Below, in pieces: positions 15,001 to 27,572 of a stretch of DNA of 64,000 nucleotides. Position 1 is the first letter of the stretch; the number at the start of each line of letters is the position of its first letter. The position numbers and the translations under genes were made by a program. Where the stretch lies: assembly GCF_041296385.1 (NCBI RefSeq), contig NC_091019.1, positions 12,478,531 to 12,542,530 on the forward strand, given 5' to 3'. Origin of the DNA: Aphelocoma coerulescens. Its lineage: Eukaryota > Chordata > Aves > Passeriformes > Corvidae. The notes beneath the pieces are model-generated. The model ran no database searches and had not been told where the DNA came from. It saw only the letters and a list, made by a program, of their open reading frames with translations.

Positions 15001-16223
15001 TTGACAATTATTTTCCTTCCTGCAGTATGGAGAATTTGAATATGAGAAGTCTTCATTCCTAAAAGAAATTCTGGTGAATTTTGTATTTATTTGATTTTGA
15101 GGGTATAAAAATTCATAAGTAAATGAAAAAGGCACCAGAAATATCTTTTTAATAATAGATTTCTGAATATATTCAAAATTATTAACAAGTTGACTTAGCT
15201 TTGGCTTCATACAGTGAACTAATAGTGAGGGAATGTCTGAATGTTTACCTTGTTCATTTTTTAAGCATTCTGATGGAGTTTTGTCCATGACATTTAGTAG
15301 CCTTGCCTTTTCTAACCTGTCCTTCCTCTTGGATTGTGGAGAGACTTTCTGTGGCGTTATTTTCAGAGAGCTGTGGGCTGTAAATGCCAGGTTACTGCTC
15401 TCTGGGTTGAGTTTATCAATACAGTCTCACTTTTTGCTCCTGTTGATCTTGCAGGAGGTTGGGAAAAGGAGGAACAGCTCGAAGTGTGCTCAGTACCTAC
15501 TGAATTAAAAGAAATCACCCTTATCACTGAGATGAGTACAATTAAAGCACACAACCCTGCTTGGATTTCCCCTGGTTTGGGGTGAGCTGTGCAATGTGTA
15601 GCTGCCACTGTGCTGAGCAGCAGCTGTGACATTCCCTGAGAACCCCAGTTTCAGGTCAATAACCCTGTCTCTGTACAGTACACAGGAATTTCAATGCACA
15701 CCATTTCATTAGTCCTGGCTGAGCTGAAATCAATATGGGCTCCTGCACTTTTGAGCTATATACTGTATAAGAAACCATGCCAGGCAATCTCCTGGGGGGT
15801 TGTGTTTGGGTATCACTCAAACCATTCGTAACATGAACCACAGGGAAACCCCTAGCTTTTCAAAGAATATATTCACTGAAGTTCTCAGTGCAGGTTTCAG
15901 CACTGCCTTGAAGGCCAGGGCAGAAATTATCTTAAAAGTACAGGGGAAAGAGGGAGGTACACAGAAGCATGATTGTACCCAGTCATCTGAGACAAATACC
16001 AACAGCTTCATGCTACATGAGTCAGGTATTCATGTCCTGATTCTTACACTAGTGAAAAGTAAGTGTTTTCTTTCAGGAGGGTGTACACAAGGTATAGAAA
16101 GATTAAATCACTGGCTACAGTTGCTGCTAAAAAATAAATACGAGTGTGACAAGATGAAGCACTATTGCATTATCTTACTGTTCATAGCCCACAGACAAAA
16201 GTGCTTCTACCTGTTGGTGCTAA
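9061..16223. other. Intergenic, no gene recognised
   Basis: AT-leaning. It contains G/T-rich low-complexity stretches at about 9,840-9,890 and 11,845-11,895 and the poly(T) tract at 14,741. A 143-codon frame (13,828-14,259) has no recognisable domain, and a 157-codon frame ends inside the CR1 tail at 16,224. Both are read as chance. Confidence 0.6.
14741..14756. repeat. Poly(T) tract, 16 bases
   Basis: Sixteen consecutive T. No retroelement body is recognised beside it, so it is recorded only as a homopolymer. Confidence 0.85.
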
Positions 16224-16282
16224 AGGTTGGACTTGCTTATCTTGGAGGTCTTTTCCAACCTAAATACTTCTAAAGTTCTATG
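16224..16282 (+). mobile_element. CR1 LINE tail, very short fragment
   Basis: The run from AAGGTTGGACTTGCTTATC to TTCTATG corresponds to the last ~60 bases of a CR1 element (the GGTTGGACTAGATGATC ... CTTCCAACC ... TTCTATG pattern). The sequence just to the left shows no further CR1 match, so this is either a strongly truncated insertion or an old copy with the rest decayed. Confidence 0.7.
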
Positions 16283-19200
16283 TTAAAATGGATGGTGTAA
16301 TTCGATTTATAGAAGCGAAGTGAATTTAAACAAAAAAACATCTGCTGTTTATCAAATGCTTCCAAAATTTGTGTTTTGAGGAGGTACAGAGCAATTCACA
16401 GCAAGTGGGAAAGAGTGCTCTCTCATCTGATAATCCTATTTGAGCCTTGTACTTGCAAACTTGGACACTCTCACTTGAGCAGAGATGCAGAAGACAGGTT
16501 TTTATAGCTCTGAAAGGGTGTTTTACTATGGTAGTAACTACTGCAACATATAATTTTTATTTTTTTTATGAGGGTGATTTTGAACCCTTTTTGTTTGTTG
16601 TGTTTCCAGCTGTATTCATGCTCTGCCCTTTGGATGGTTATTCCCCAACAGACAAACACATGGCTTGAGTATCTGAAGCAACTGTGAATTTTTGGCAACA
16701 ACGCTGTTTCCTTGCATCAGAAGAATGAGTTATATTCAAACAAGACAAATGGCTTGGCCTTAAAGATAGGTGGTGTGGCTGTAAATCTCCATTTCTGGCT
16801 AACTGGTGACTTCCCACTGGACATAAGGTATGGAACTGTGGGACAGTGTCCCTGCAGCCCTGTTGGTGGACACTGGGAGGGGTAGGTGTTATGTGCCTTC
16901 ACAGCAGCAATTTCAGCAGAAGTGAATGTGTTCTGAACGTGGGTCTGGTGTTCTAAAAGGGAGTGAAAAAGGCTGCTCCCAATTTCTCTGCTCTGGAGTA
17001 AGTACCAGAAGGCATTTAAAGGAAATGGAAGGGGATGCTGATGTGAGTCTGTGGGTGATTCCCTACCCAAAGCCACTGTCCTGTTGCTGCAGCTTGTCTC
17101 CATTTATTGCTCTCCTGAGAAAATGCTTTTCCAGAGTTGATGTATTGGACTGAATCTGAAATGGGCAAGAAATTTTCTTCCAGTCACTAAAAAGTCACTT
17201 GATATTTCAAAACTTATTCTGGGGAATAAAAAACATTTATCTGAATGTACAGATTTTCTTTTGTGAAATATTGGAATATGGCAACATGTGGAAGTTGGTA
17301 CTGTCCTCATCGGGAGACCCCTGTGATTTTTCTCATGCTAAGACTTTGGCTCATTTCCAGAAATGTTTTTCTATTTCTCATATATGGAAATATTTTAATC
17401 TTTTCTTTAATATATTTTTAAAATGATGTTAGTTCACCATCATCTTTTTCCCTGGAGGTCCCACATTTTAGTTCTTCTCAGATAATAAATTATATCTGTA
17501 TAGACATTCAGATCATGCTTTCTAGTGTTTGTCATTGTATGGGAAAATATGGGGTCCATAAGCTGATAACAGAGAAAATTTACCACAGCTTTGATTTTGG
17601 AAAAATTGAGAATTAATAACTTCATTTTCCTTGTGAATCTTGTCAGTTTTGTAGTGGAAATGCTTTCCCTAAGTTATTCATACTTCTTTGAGAGGAAGGA
17701 TCTGTTAAGGACTTGAAAGGTGATTCAGTTGGGACTTCAGTGACAGAAGCACCTTCCAGCAGTAAAAACAAAGCAAACTGGTAATAAGATAATCACTGTG
17801 ACAGTCAAATGCAATTAATTGCAAAAGAAATTATTCATATAATATAACCTTAAGTCAAATAATTTCTATTCAGGTTTATGAATAGCTTATAAAAATACAG
17901 AAGGACTTTGTAGTATTTAGGTTCTTACAGTTGTGAACATGAGTTGAGTGACTTCTTAATGTGTTCTTTACGAGAGAGAAAATTTTTTGTGATAATGCAA
18001 ATCTCAGTGGCTTGAAAGGAATCAAGAGTGTGTTGCTCACCTCAGGCTCTTCCTCTGTGTATGTTTTTGGGTTTAGATTTTTTCACTATTTTCTCTGTTT
18101 AGCATTTCCATATATTATGTGTTTTTCACAAATTGACTGCTGTAATGCAATTGGAAAGATTTATTCTATATTGTTATTGTTGGAATAATATAAAATTGGA
18201 ATAATATAAGATAGCATGTATATATATTTTCCAAGTGCCTTGCAATGAATTCCTCCTTTCATTGTGGTTAGTAAATATCAGAATGGTTTTTCCCAGCAGT
18301 CTTGAACACAGAAGTTATAAAATCATGAATTTTCATAGGCATTTACTGTTAATAATCTTCAATACTGCTATATCAGGAAAAAAACCTTTCCAGTTAGGTG
18401 GTAATAGCAGAAAATGACCTAATGAGTTCAAAATCAGCTGAAGTGTATTTAAATATAGGTTAAGTTTTAGGGAAAAAACAGATAGACTTTGGACAGGTTG
18501 GAAAATTAAAGGCAATGTGCGTGCATGGTGCATCTTTTGGGGTTTGTTTGGCTTTTTTTCTCTCATTCATCACAGACTCTGGATCAGAGCATTAGTTATG
18601 TTTATCCTTTAATCCTACTGTCTGGGTTTGTTTATGTAAGATTTATTATATAGCCAGGGTGGGTAGTTAAATGAAAAACCAAACCTGACCCTCAGTCAGT
18701 GCAAGAATTCCTACAGATTACTCTACATGGACAAGTTAAATTTATTCTCAATCCATTATGTAAGAGTTGGGCTCCACGTTTCCTGAGCCACCAAGAGACA
18801 AAAATCGTTGCCAGTTGCATCTGTCTTTTTTGCACTTCGTTCTCTAAAACAAGGAGAAAAAGAGCTGGGTACTTTTTCTATAAGTATTTCCTTGAGATAG
18901 AAACTCACTTAATGGCCATGTTTCATTGTGTAGTTAATTAAACACTATCATAATTGAATGTGCTCGCTACTGGCTGTGTGCAAATCTTACCCAGCAGGAG
19001 TTTTTTGGTCCCTGGTAAACTTTACAGAAAATAATTGGTAGACACCAGGAGCACAGGGCTTGGGTGAATGAATATAAAACTCCACTACGTTGTGAGTGCT
19101 CCCACATTTTTTGGACACGAACCCAATTTCAGTATGTATAAATACATTCATTCCCTAATATAATTTATAATTTATTTTATGATACTTGTTGATATTGCAG

Positions 19201-22200
19201 CTTGCTCTGCTAGGGCACTGCAGTTGGAGGTTGGCTTCCTGGTGCCTGCCATTGTTTTTTCCCTTTATTTGATGAATGTGCTGAAGCAGACTGGAAATAA
19301 CTAGATTCCCTAATTGTCTGGACAGTGACTGGATTAATAGTTGTGGAAACCACAGATGTTTTCACTCTCTGCATGTTGTATTTTGTACTCATAGGGCAAG
19401 TATAGAAAAACTGCTGTGGGCTTGTCCTGATGTGCTGCTGGGAATTGAAGATTAAATTCATCCTGGTTTTAAAGACCTACATGAGGTTTATTAATCTTTA
19501 AAATCCCACTTAAATCCTGTTTTAATGTCTTAAGTAGGATTTAAATGATGTCTAGTAGAGGCCTTTTGTAGTGAGGGGGAAAGAAGTGACCCTGCAGGTT
19601 ACTAGAAACATAATATTTTGCAATTTCATCAAATCATATATAACAGGATTCCAGGGCCATCGATGGGCTGACCTTTTGTGAAATCCAAACTGCATATTTT
19701 ATGAGGAAATATATAATTTCTGCTTCAACAAAAACATCCAAAGGAATTCCAATGATGAAATGACCAAGCTTAGGCTCTTAAACAATGGTAATTGCCAGCT
19801 CCAAATATTTGGCTACTCCCTCTGGCTCCCTGCACATTTATTTAATTTTCAAATGTTTCAGTTTAGTTTAAAATAATGTTTTGGGAGGTTTCTTATTCCT
19901 TGGAGTTTTTTATTGCTGCTTGTGAAACTTCTCTGCAGGCAAAAGACAAAGTACATTGATTTCAGCATTTCTCCTACAGTGTTTTTTAAAGTTGTATGAA
20001 GTAACTTGTGTAAAATATAAACTGAGGAATTCTCCTTCCCCCAGCTCACTTGCTTTCATGCCTCTATCACTGCATTTTCATACAGTTCAAGGAGAATCTA
20101 GGTGGAAATATCAGTTTTCGATCGTGGCACCTTTAACTGGGATACAAAGAGGTTAAAAATTCCAGAGAAGGCTGTAAATCTGAGAGCAAATATGGGGTTA
20201 TACAGTTGTTCTGGGCTGTGGTATAGGTTGTATAGAAGAGATGTAACAAAAGCTTGTACTGAAAATACATTTTCACTCAGGTCCTGTGTTGTTTTGTGGG
20301 GCTGATGTGGGTGTGTGGTCCTGTGGTCAGAGCAGGAGAGCACAAGCACGGCAGGAACTCTGACTCTGCTCCAGCTCTGCCATTAACTCTCTGGGCAAAC
20401 CACAAACCCTCTGCTGTTCATTCAAACTGCATAAAATGCTGACTCCAGAAAGGTCCAATAACCTTACTGAGCACACATTTGGTATGCTTGAAATTCCCGG
20501 AGAAGAGATGCTACGGAAATTTTAAAAATACCCATAATTATTCACCCAGGCTACAAAGGTTTGCTGATATCCCAGCACAGCTATGCAGTGAGCCACACTG
20601 AATTTTCGTGCTGTATCAAGAGTAGGTAGTTTTGGCTTTCAAAAGCCAGAGTAGTGTTAGATTTGCAGTCTTAAGAAATTAAATGCTAAGTTGCCCATCT
20701 GTACAGTGTATTGCTACTATTACAAAAAATATTTAGGGTAATACTGAGTATTTTTTGTCAGCTCACAGTTCATTACAAAGTAAGTCTAATTAATTGCTGT
20801 CACACTCTTTCAGGTGTGGATGAGTGCAGGTTTTACTTAATTTCCCCCATAGGCAAAATATTTTTACTTAATTATGTGTAATTTTCTACCTTTTTTTGCT
20901 CATCATCTTGTACTAACAAACAAATCAGGACATATGTTTGTCAGAAGGAGCATGAACTGACAGAAGAACAACAAATCTGTGGGTGGGGAAGTGTGGAAAA
21001 TGGTTTTTTGAGGCTTTTTAGGCAGACAGATTTGAATTCCAAGACTGACTTTCTGCGCCTAAACCATTCCTGAAGTAATTAATCAATCTTGAGGCATAAT
21101 TAGGAAGAGGGTTTTAACACAATGGAACAGGCCTGCTAGGAAAACTAGGATTTGGGGTTCTCCAAAATAAAATGGAAATATGTCAGAGGAGGTGGGATTT
21201 GTTCTTTCCTCCATGAATTTTTCAGCTGAAATGGAAAAATATATATTTAACCAAGTGTTACTTTGGTCAAAGCATAAAATAAGAGGAAGATTAAGTCATT
21301 ACATCAGCAGAGGGTGATTAAATTTATTTGGTCCTTGCTAAACGCAGATATTTTGTGTGTAGGGGGAAAATGTTGCCGATAGAGATTTTTAAAACAGGAT
21401 GGTAAAATAGGTATTCTCCATGACTGCCTCTCTGTTTGCTAATTAATTAGAAAGGTGTGTTGCTGATTGTCTTACAAAATTGGGCTATAAATCATTGAAG
21501 TTTTAAATTCCCAGGAAGTCCATGTTCTCTGTGTGGGCTGTCATTTGCAATGTCTCTGTTTGTGCCGTGCGCCGCAATCGAAAGCAATTTGGAATTAGAA
21601 GGATTGCACTGCATTCCCTCTGTGACTACAGCAACCTACAGCTTCAATTAGTGGTCAAGCCACCGTAGGAGGCACAATACATTACTGGGAGTAAGCACAG
21701 GATGAAGTGTCCTGCCTCTGCCTCGAGGAGCTTAAAACTGAAAATGGACTGACAGACCACAGGCAAGACAGCAAAGTGCTGCAGGCACAGGGTTGATGCA
21801 AAATGCAGACGTCTTTGCAAGAATGAAGTTGTTTTATCTTCTGTTTTGCTTTAACTTCTTTTAGGGCAGTCATTCTGTTGACACTCACGAGTTCCAGACC
21901 AGGATGAGAAGAGGAAGTTTTGAGAGGGGTAAGCACTTTGTGAGCTCTGGTGGCACTGATGTCCCGACCTAGATGGCAGAGTTTTTGCTTTGTATAGTTA
22001 GACCAATATCAGTTCCTCAAAAGACCTGACAGCAGCACTAGGGTAAGAAGGAGATCTGTGATTAGCCAGCAGATATGTCCAAAACTAATAATTTGAAACC
22101 AGCTTGACTTTCTCTGAGAAAATGTAGGGATGGCATGGATAGCAGAGCTCCTCTCAGTACCAGGGAAAGGTGTTCATACCATCTTGCATGCTTATCAGGC

Positions 22201-22429
22201 ACCATCTCATTTTTTACATGGACTTGCTGAGATGATTCTGAAATGCATACCCTGGTAGGTTAGCAAGGCATGTTCAACAAGTTGCTGTCAGTGATCCTCT
22301 GTCAAATGAGAAAGTTGTTTTAATGGCATTTCTGCAGGATTTCCCTTTTGGTTCTTGTACAATTCCATGATATCCTTGATGATAGGGATGGTAACATAGA
22401 AGGGTGCATCTTGAATTGACAGGTGACAC
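16283..22429. other. Intergenic, possible regulatory DNA
   Basis: AT-rich, with a 16-base tandem duplication at 18,180-18,211. The part from about 20,770 to 21,660 is poor in recognisable repeats and carries several TAATTA-type homeodomain core sites. It also holds a small CpG cluster at 21,564-21,580. No coding sequence is recognised. Confidence 0.5.
20350..20425 (+). mobile_element. Possible MIR-like SINE remnant
   Basis: A CTCTGACTCTGCTCCAGC segment is followed by TCTGCCATTAACTCTCTGGG and CAAACCACAAACC. The order matches the MIR core motifs around the GCTCTGCCA and GGGCAAGTCA blocks. The evidence is weak and short. Confidence 0.35.
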
Positions 22430-22960
22430 TATGCTACAAGGAGCTGGAAAAACAGGAACAGCTTGGAAAACTAGGTAGTAAAATGTCTTGGGGTGACCTT
22501 ATCCAAACCGGTACATAAAATAACACTGAGAAAAATAAAATTATTAAGAAAAAGTATCAGATTATGCACTTAGGAACAGCTAGATGGTTATTCTGAAGAA
22601 AAAATGCAGTAAGAATTGCTAGGGCTTCTGGTGGACTGTGATGCAAATAGCGGTTAACATATTTTTTTGTAAAAATTACAAGTAGGGATATTCAAGCAGA
22701 TGTCTCATTTGTAGCAGAGGTAAAGTGATCCTCCCCTCCATTAAGTGCTCTTATGGTTTCATCTGAGCTACTGTTTCCTGATGTTAGCCTCAAGCAGCTA
22801 AGGCAGCAGCAGGTTAAACATGAGGAAAGGTTTTTGTTAATGCTAAGAGTAGTGTGGTGCTGGAATGATTGCCAGGCTGTGGAGCTTCCACTGGAGATCT
22901 CCAGATCTTCTCTAGTCAGGTGTGAGTTGACTGCACCTGGAAAGAAAGGGTGGGTGCAGC
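22430..22960 (+). mobile_element. Degraded old CR1-like LINE remnant
   Basis: Several blocks in order resemble the terminal ORF2 and 3' region of CR1. A stretch near 22,560-22,640 (TGCACTTAGGAACAGC ... GGCTTCTGGTGGACTGTGA) parallels the late ORF2 section. A stretch at 22,815-22,905 (AAACATGAGGAAAGG ... GTGGTGCTGGAATGATTGCC ... CTGTGGAGCTTCCACTGG) parallels the CR1 3' region. Divergence is much higher than in the copy at 24,230. The boundaries are approximate and another LINE subfamily is possible. Confidence 0.5.
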
Positions 22961-24059
22961 CCAATTGAAATCTTAAACCACTTTCACCCCTGTTTTCTGT
23001 GATATCATTCACATATAGGTATGAAAGCCCTGCTGTGGAGTTCTCTTATGATCCATTGTGTTTTCTTAGCCCGTTGATGTGTGACTTTAGCGGGATGTAA
23101 AGTGGGAATCATGCCTGCATTGCCAGAAGGCACTGATATTTTGACACTTCCATTCAGTAACATTGCCTGAGAACACTTTTGAGGAATGACAGCCCTACAC
23201 ACCTTGGATTGCATATATATTTACTGACTCTGCATTGTACAAGCTGGGTGTATTTAGTTCGTGGTTCAGGTCATTGTGGTACACAAAGTTCTTTTATAGG
23301 TTCTGTGACACCTAAGAGCTTGCATGGGGATCCTCCACGGCTCCACCAATAATCACATTTTTGCTGGGATGTGATGTTTGTTTGGGGGAAGTTCAAAGTA
23401 AAACAAAATCAGGTCTGAAGTTGGGATTTTCTTAATAGAGTGAATATACTCCAGATAAGATTTGCTACATTCTGAGGAGGACATGATTTTGCATCTAATT
23501 CCTGTGGGAAGGGAAAGGAAGCTTTCTTATATTTTTGCAATCTCAGGTGTAAATTTTCAGGTATCTGGACACAGCAGCACTGAAGTTATGTCAGGGGAGG
23601 ATGTTCCGGTTTGGGCAAATTTAGAAATATATCCTCTGAGGGAAGGCACAACCACCCCTCCCCCACCAGGTTTGGGAAAAATAAATTTTCCTCAAAGGAA
23701 AGTGAAGGAGATAAAAACTATTTATTTAACAAACACACGGGAAAAGGAAAATAATGCTAAATAATAAAATCTTTCGCTGTGGAGAGAAACCTGGGAAAGT
23801 GTTCGAGTCCTCCGTTTGGTCTCCTCGGAGCTGGGGCTTGGCCCAGGGCCAGGCCCTCTGTGCCTGGTGGAAAGTCCTCCCAATGTGCTCTGGTGTTGAA
23901 AGCAGTCCAGTAGAAAAGGGAGAAAATCCGAAATTCCAGGGAAGGAAAAAAAATTCAACTCTCAGTCTCCCTTTGGAGAAAAAAGAAACTGAACCACTGG
24001 CCAAAAGCTGACTGGAAAGCAGCGAGCCGGGTGCTTCCTCACTCCCCTGCCGCAGCTGG

Positions 24060-24140
24060 AAAAAAGTCTCTATCTCTGTGTGACCTTGAACAAGCTGCAA
24101 ACTGCTTTGAAAAAGTTTTGCTCAGTTTTTCCTCCCCCTC
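24060..24140 (+). mobile_element. Possible MIR-like SINE remnant
   Basis: The segment CTGTGTGACCTTGAACAAGC followed by a TGCTCAGTTTTTCC stretch resembles the MIR block that reads GCTGTGTGACCTTGGGCAAG and then CTCAGTTTCC. It sits just left of the CR1 fragment at 24,230, so the two would be separate insertions. Confidence 0.35.
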
Positions 24141-24229
24141 TCAGGCTCAGTTTAAAGGCATAGAAAGGCACAAGATTTAATTTCTGGACGTAGGGCAGCA
24201 ATAGGGGATACACATCATAAAGTCACCGA

Positions 24230-24452
24230 AGAGAGAGGATTAGGCTGAGTATCAGGAAAAGGTTCTTCTGGCTGGGCACTGGAACAGGCTTCCCAGGGTA
24301 GTGGTCACAGCATCAGCCTGACAGAGTTCAAGAGGGGTTTGGGCAATGCTCTCAGGCACATGGTGTGACTCTTGGGGTGTCCTGTGCAGGGCCAAGAGCT
24401 GGACTTTAATGATCCTTGGGGATCTCTTCCAAATCAGGCTGTTCTATGACTG
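24230..24452 (+). mobile_element. CR1 LINE 3' end fragment
   Basis: Matches from memory the 3' end of avian CR1 elements. It opens with a stretch resembling the GGCTGGATATTAGGAAAAAG region, followed by GGGCACTGGAACAGGCTTCC. Next come a CTGACAGAGTTCAAGAG segment, the CTCAGGCACATGGTGTGAC segment and a GGACTTTAATGATCCTTGG segment. It ends at a single TTCTATGA near 24,442, where intact elements carry the short ATTCTATG tail repeats. The fragment is 5'-truncated, as is usual for CR1, and moderately diverged. It has no coding capacity. Confidence 0.9.
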
Positions 24453-27300
24453 CAGGACTCTTCCAGCACTGATGATTCTGTCAAAAGTACCATCAAGTTA
24501 GTAGTAGCTTTAAAAAGTAATTTCGTGCCTCCTGGATAATCTTGGGAAAGATATGTCATTTCAAAGAGCTAATTAACCAGTGGGAAGCTTTTTAGATGTT
24601 TTCACATGGTATCTCTAGTATCAACAAAGAGACTCAAGCAAAGATCCTCGTAAAGAAAGAATACTAGGAAGGCCAAGATGTGAAAAACTGGTTGGAGGGC
24701 AGTTGGTAGCTGACCTGCCAGAACTGTCTCCAGAGCTCTGTCTTGTGCCAGGGAAGGGTAACTGCTAAGAAACTGTGTTTAACAAAAAGCCAAAAACTCT
24801 TCCCTAGCTGTGCATCACGTTTTTAGGTGGAGTTGCACGAACCACTTTATCATTGTGTCCCTACTGCATTCTCCCAACCTCCTCCATAATCCAGGCTATG
24901 AATTACAGATTATTTTATAGCCATTGTTTCAAAGAACTGCTTATCCCCTAATAATTACCTGCAGACATGCTGATACATATTGAGTTCTAAAAAAAAAAGC
25001 CAGCACATAGAAATGACCTGAAGAAAGCAGACCTTTTGACTGCTTTCATTCAGGTTACATGAGGTAATATTTTGCTGCATTATGTCAATTGTTAGGAAGC
25101 TTAGGATGACACCATTTCCTAGGGTTGAAATGATTAATTAGAAGCCTGGGCTAAGATGTAAAATTAAATACTTGTACCAGTACAATCAGCTTTACTTTTT
25201 GCGTACTGGAACTGTAATGAACTGCTTTGTAAGGCCAGACATTTCCTCTAGCAAGAGTGGAAATTCAGCTGGTATGCAGCTCTTTGGCAAGAGATTAAAC
25301 AAAACCTAATTGCTTAAGTTATATTTGCAAAATAATTCTAAACCACAGGACTGTTTCCCTTTTCATTTTTGCTCCAAAATTTGGAGGCCTTTTGAGTGGG
25401 TTTTTTGTTCCTCTTATCCCTTTAGTTATTATAATGTCTGATACATATTTTAAATGTCAAATTTCATCATCTTTATCACCATTGAAACTTTGGCTGGAAG
25501 TGGGTAAAGGAGCATACTGTGAACAAAGCTGCCTTTTCACCCAAGCTATCGATAGTTGTCATTCCTGGTTGTTATGGAAAATAAATTAATTTTGCTGATA
25601 GGCTAAGTATTCCTTCCCAGATGGGAATCCAGACTTTCCTTTTGTTGCCCAAAAGTGAGTAGGTAAAAGAACCTCCAGACTGATTAATTCTGGATCTAGC
25701 ATGGGGCTGGGAGCATGTTGGCTCCGTGTTCTGGCAGAGCTCACTTGTCACAGCCTGTAATGGTTCCTGGGCACGTGTAGGAGGTGATGGCAGGAGGAGA
25801 TCTCACAGCTGTTCCCTTCTCCTGCAGGTCTGTGGTTTGTGGTCTGGTCGTAGAAAATGACTCTTGTGTGGGGCCAGAAGTCTAGACCTGGGAATATTCT
25901 TGCTTGTGATTGAGTTTAGGATGTTCTCCCACTAGATAACAGGATGCTATGGAGCAGTGGGGGGCTGTGGGATCCTGGGGTGGTCAGAGGGGGCCTTGAC
26001 TTCCAGTATGGAAAGCCAAAGAAAAGCAAATTGGGGAAAATTCATGAAGAAATTTATTATAATTTATTGAGGCTTATATGTGGTTAATTTGTAATGGGAA
26101 AAACCCAATGGGAGCTACCAGACATGGGATTTGAGTTTTTGTTCCTTTTTTTTTTCTTCGTTTGTCCAGCAAAAACTTCTAGATCAAGCAATGTAACTTC
26201 CAAAACAGCTATTTCACTGATTTATTTTTTAAGTACTTTTTTTATAATGTAACCAGTGTGATGGTGCTGGTCACAGGTTTTAGAGGTAGCCTATCCAAAC
26301 AAAACTTTGGACAAGGGAATAAGCACACTTTCATGGATATGCACATGCAGACCAGCAGCGAGGAGCTGGATTAAAAGAGGCAGTTTTGAGACTAAGCAAG
26401 TCTGAAGCCACAGAAGTTACAGCTGCTCTGGTGAAGTAATAGCTTACCCCCCTGAGGACATTACCTGACACTGAGAGACGATTGTGTGCTGCTAATGACT
26501 GCTGGAAGAGGAACATCCTTTATGAGAGGTGGGGCTTGGCAGAGCTCTGAGGCAAAATCTGTGGTGTTGGGACCTCAGTTACACCACTTGCATTTCTGGT
26601 AGGGTTTTTTCACCCTGCTCAGAGCCCTGGCATTGATGGCGTGGTTTGGATGTCCTTGCATCTCCATGCTTCTGATGTTTGGAGCATTGGGATGTGGTTG
26701 TCCCCTACAAAAGCTGGCACTGGTGGTGGTGGGGGATATTCCAAACCATTTTCTAGGACACAAACAGAACTTGCTTTCCCTGCCTGGTGTTTTAAGTGAA
26801 ACACAGCACTAGATGGGGGCAGGCAGGTATTCTTGTCATGCTGAGGAAGGGCAGCATGACAAAAAGAAAATCCATCACCATTTAGTGTCTCCCCAAAATC
26901 CCCCCAGCAGTAAAGGAAGCTAGCCAAAGGTTTTTTTGCAATTATTAGCTTTTTTCAATGCTAAAAGCTACTTTGAGATTCCAGGCGAGTCTAGTCCAAA
27001 TGCAATATTAAACCACGCTAGAATGTCTGTTCCAGTTTGAATAACCACACCAGAAGGTCTACACTGCAGAAATGGTGATTTTTTTGAACAAGTAGTAGTT
27101 AATTGAGATGAATAGTTTTTACCAAACTGCCCCAGAGAAATTAACACTAACAATTAAAGTAAATGTACCTCATGCTAACGAATACATTTCTAAATATCAA
27201 AACATTACTTAACTATCAGTCATGCTTCATTTAGTGGTTCTTGATGAATTCATCAGCTAAATTCAGCTTCATTAACTGATTCTTGCAGTATCATTCAGAA

Positions 27301-27390
27301 ATGTTATAATTATTTCTATTTTAAATACAGGGAAACCAAGGTAGACAATTCAGGTAGTTTGCTGATGGCCATGTACAGAATTTACTCTAT
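27301..27390 (-). mobile_element. Possible MIR-like SINE remnant
   Basis: The plus strand reads ATTATTTCTATTTTAAATAC, AGGGAAACCAAGGTAGAC and then GTTTGCTGATGGCCATGTAC. This tracks the reverse complement of MIR (ATTATCCCCATTTTACAGAT, GGAAACTGAGGC, GACTTGCCCAAGGTCACACA). The match is strongly diverged. Confidence 0.35.
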
Positions 27391-27464
27391 AAACAAAATT
27401 GAAGTTTAGGTTCCCACGGCTTCTCCTCTGGTATTAAAACCACAAGCCCTGATTTGATACCTAT

Positions 27465-27572
27465 TAAAAAAAAAAAAAACAACAAAGAAAAACACCACCA
27501 CCAAGACACATCACAACAAACAGAAAAAACCCAAACACACTCCACAAAAAAACCTCAACCAAACCAACCAAC
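27465..27572. repeat. A-rich and A/C-rich low-complexity tract
   Basis: A run of 14 A is followed by about 95 bases that are almost entirely A and C on the plus strand (AACACCACCACC, AAACCAACCAACC). On the other strand this is the same G/T-rich style seen in several other places of the window. Confidence 0.8.

Noticed and set aside
15800..16273. A 157-codon frame on the plus strand
   Set aside because: Its last codons are the CR1 tail at 16,224 read through, and the rest has no family resemblance.
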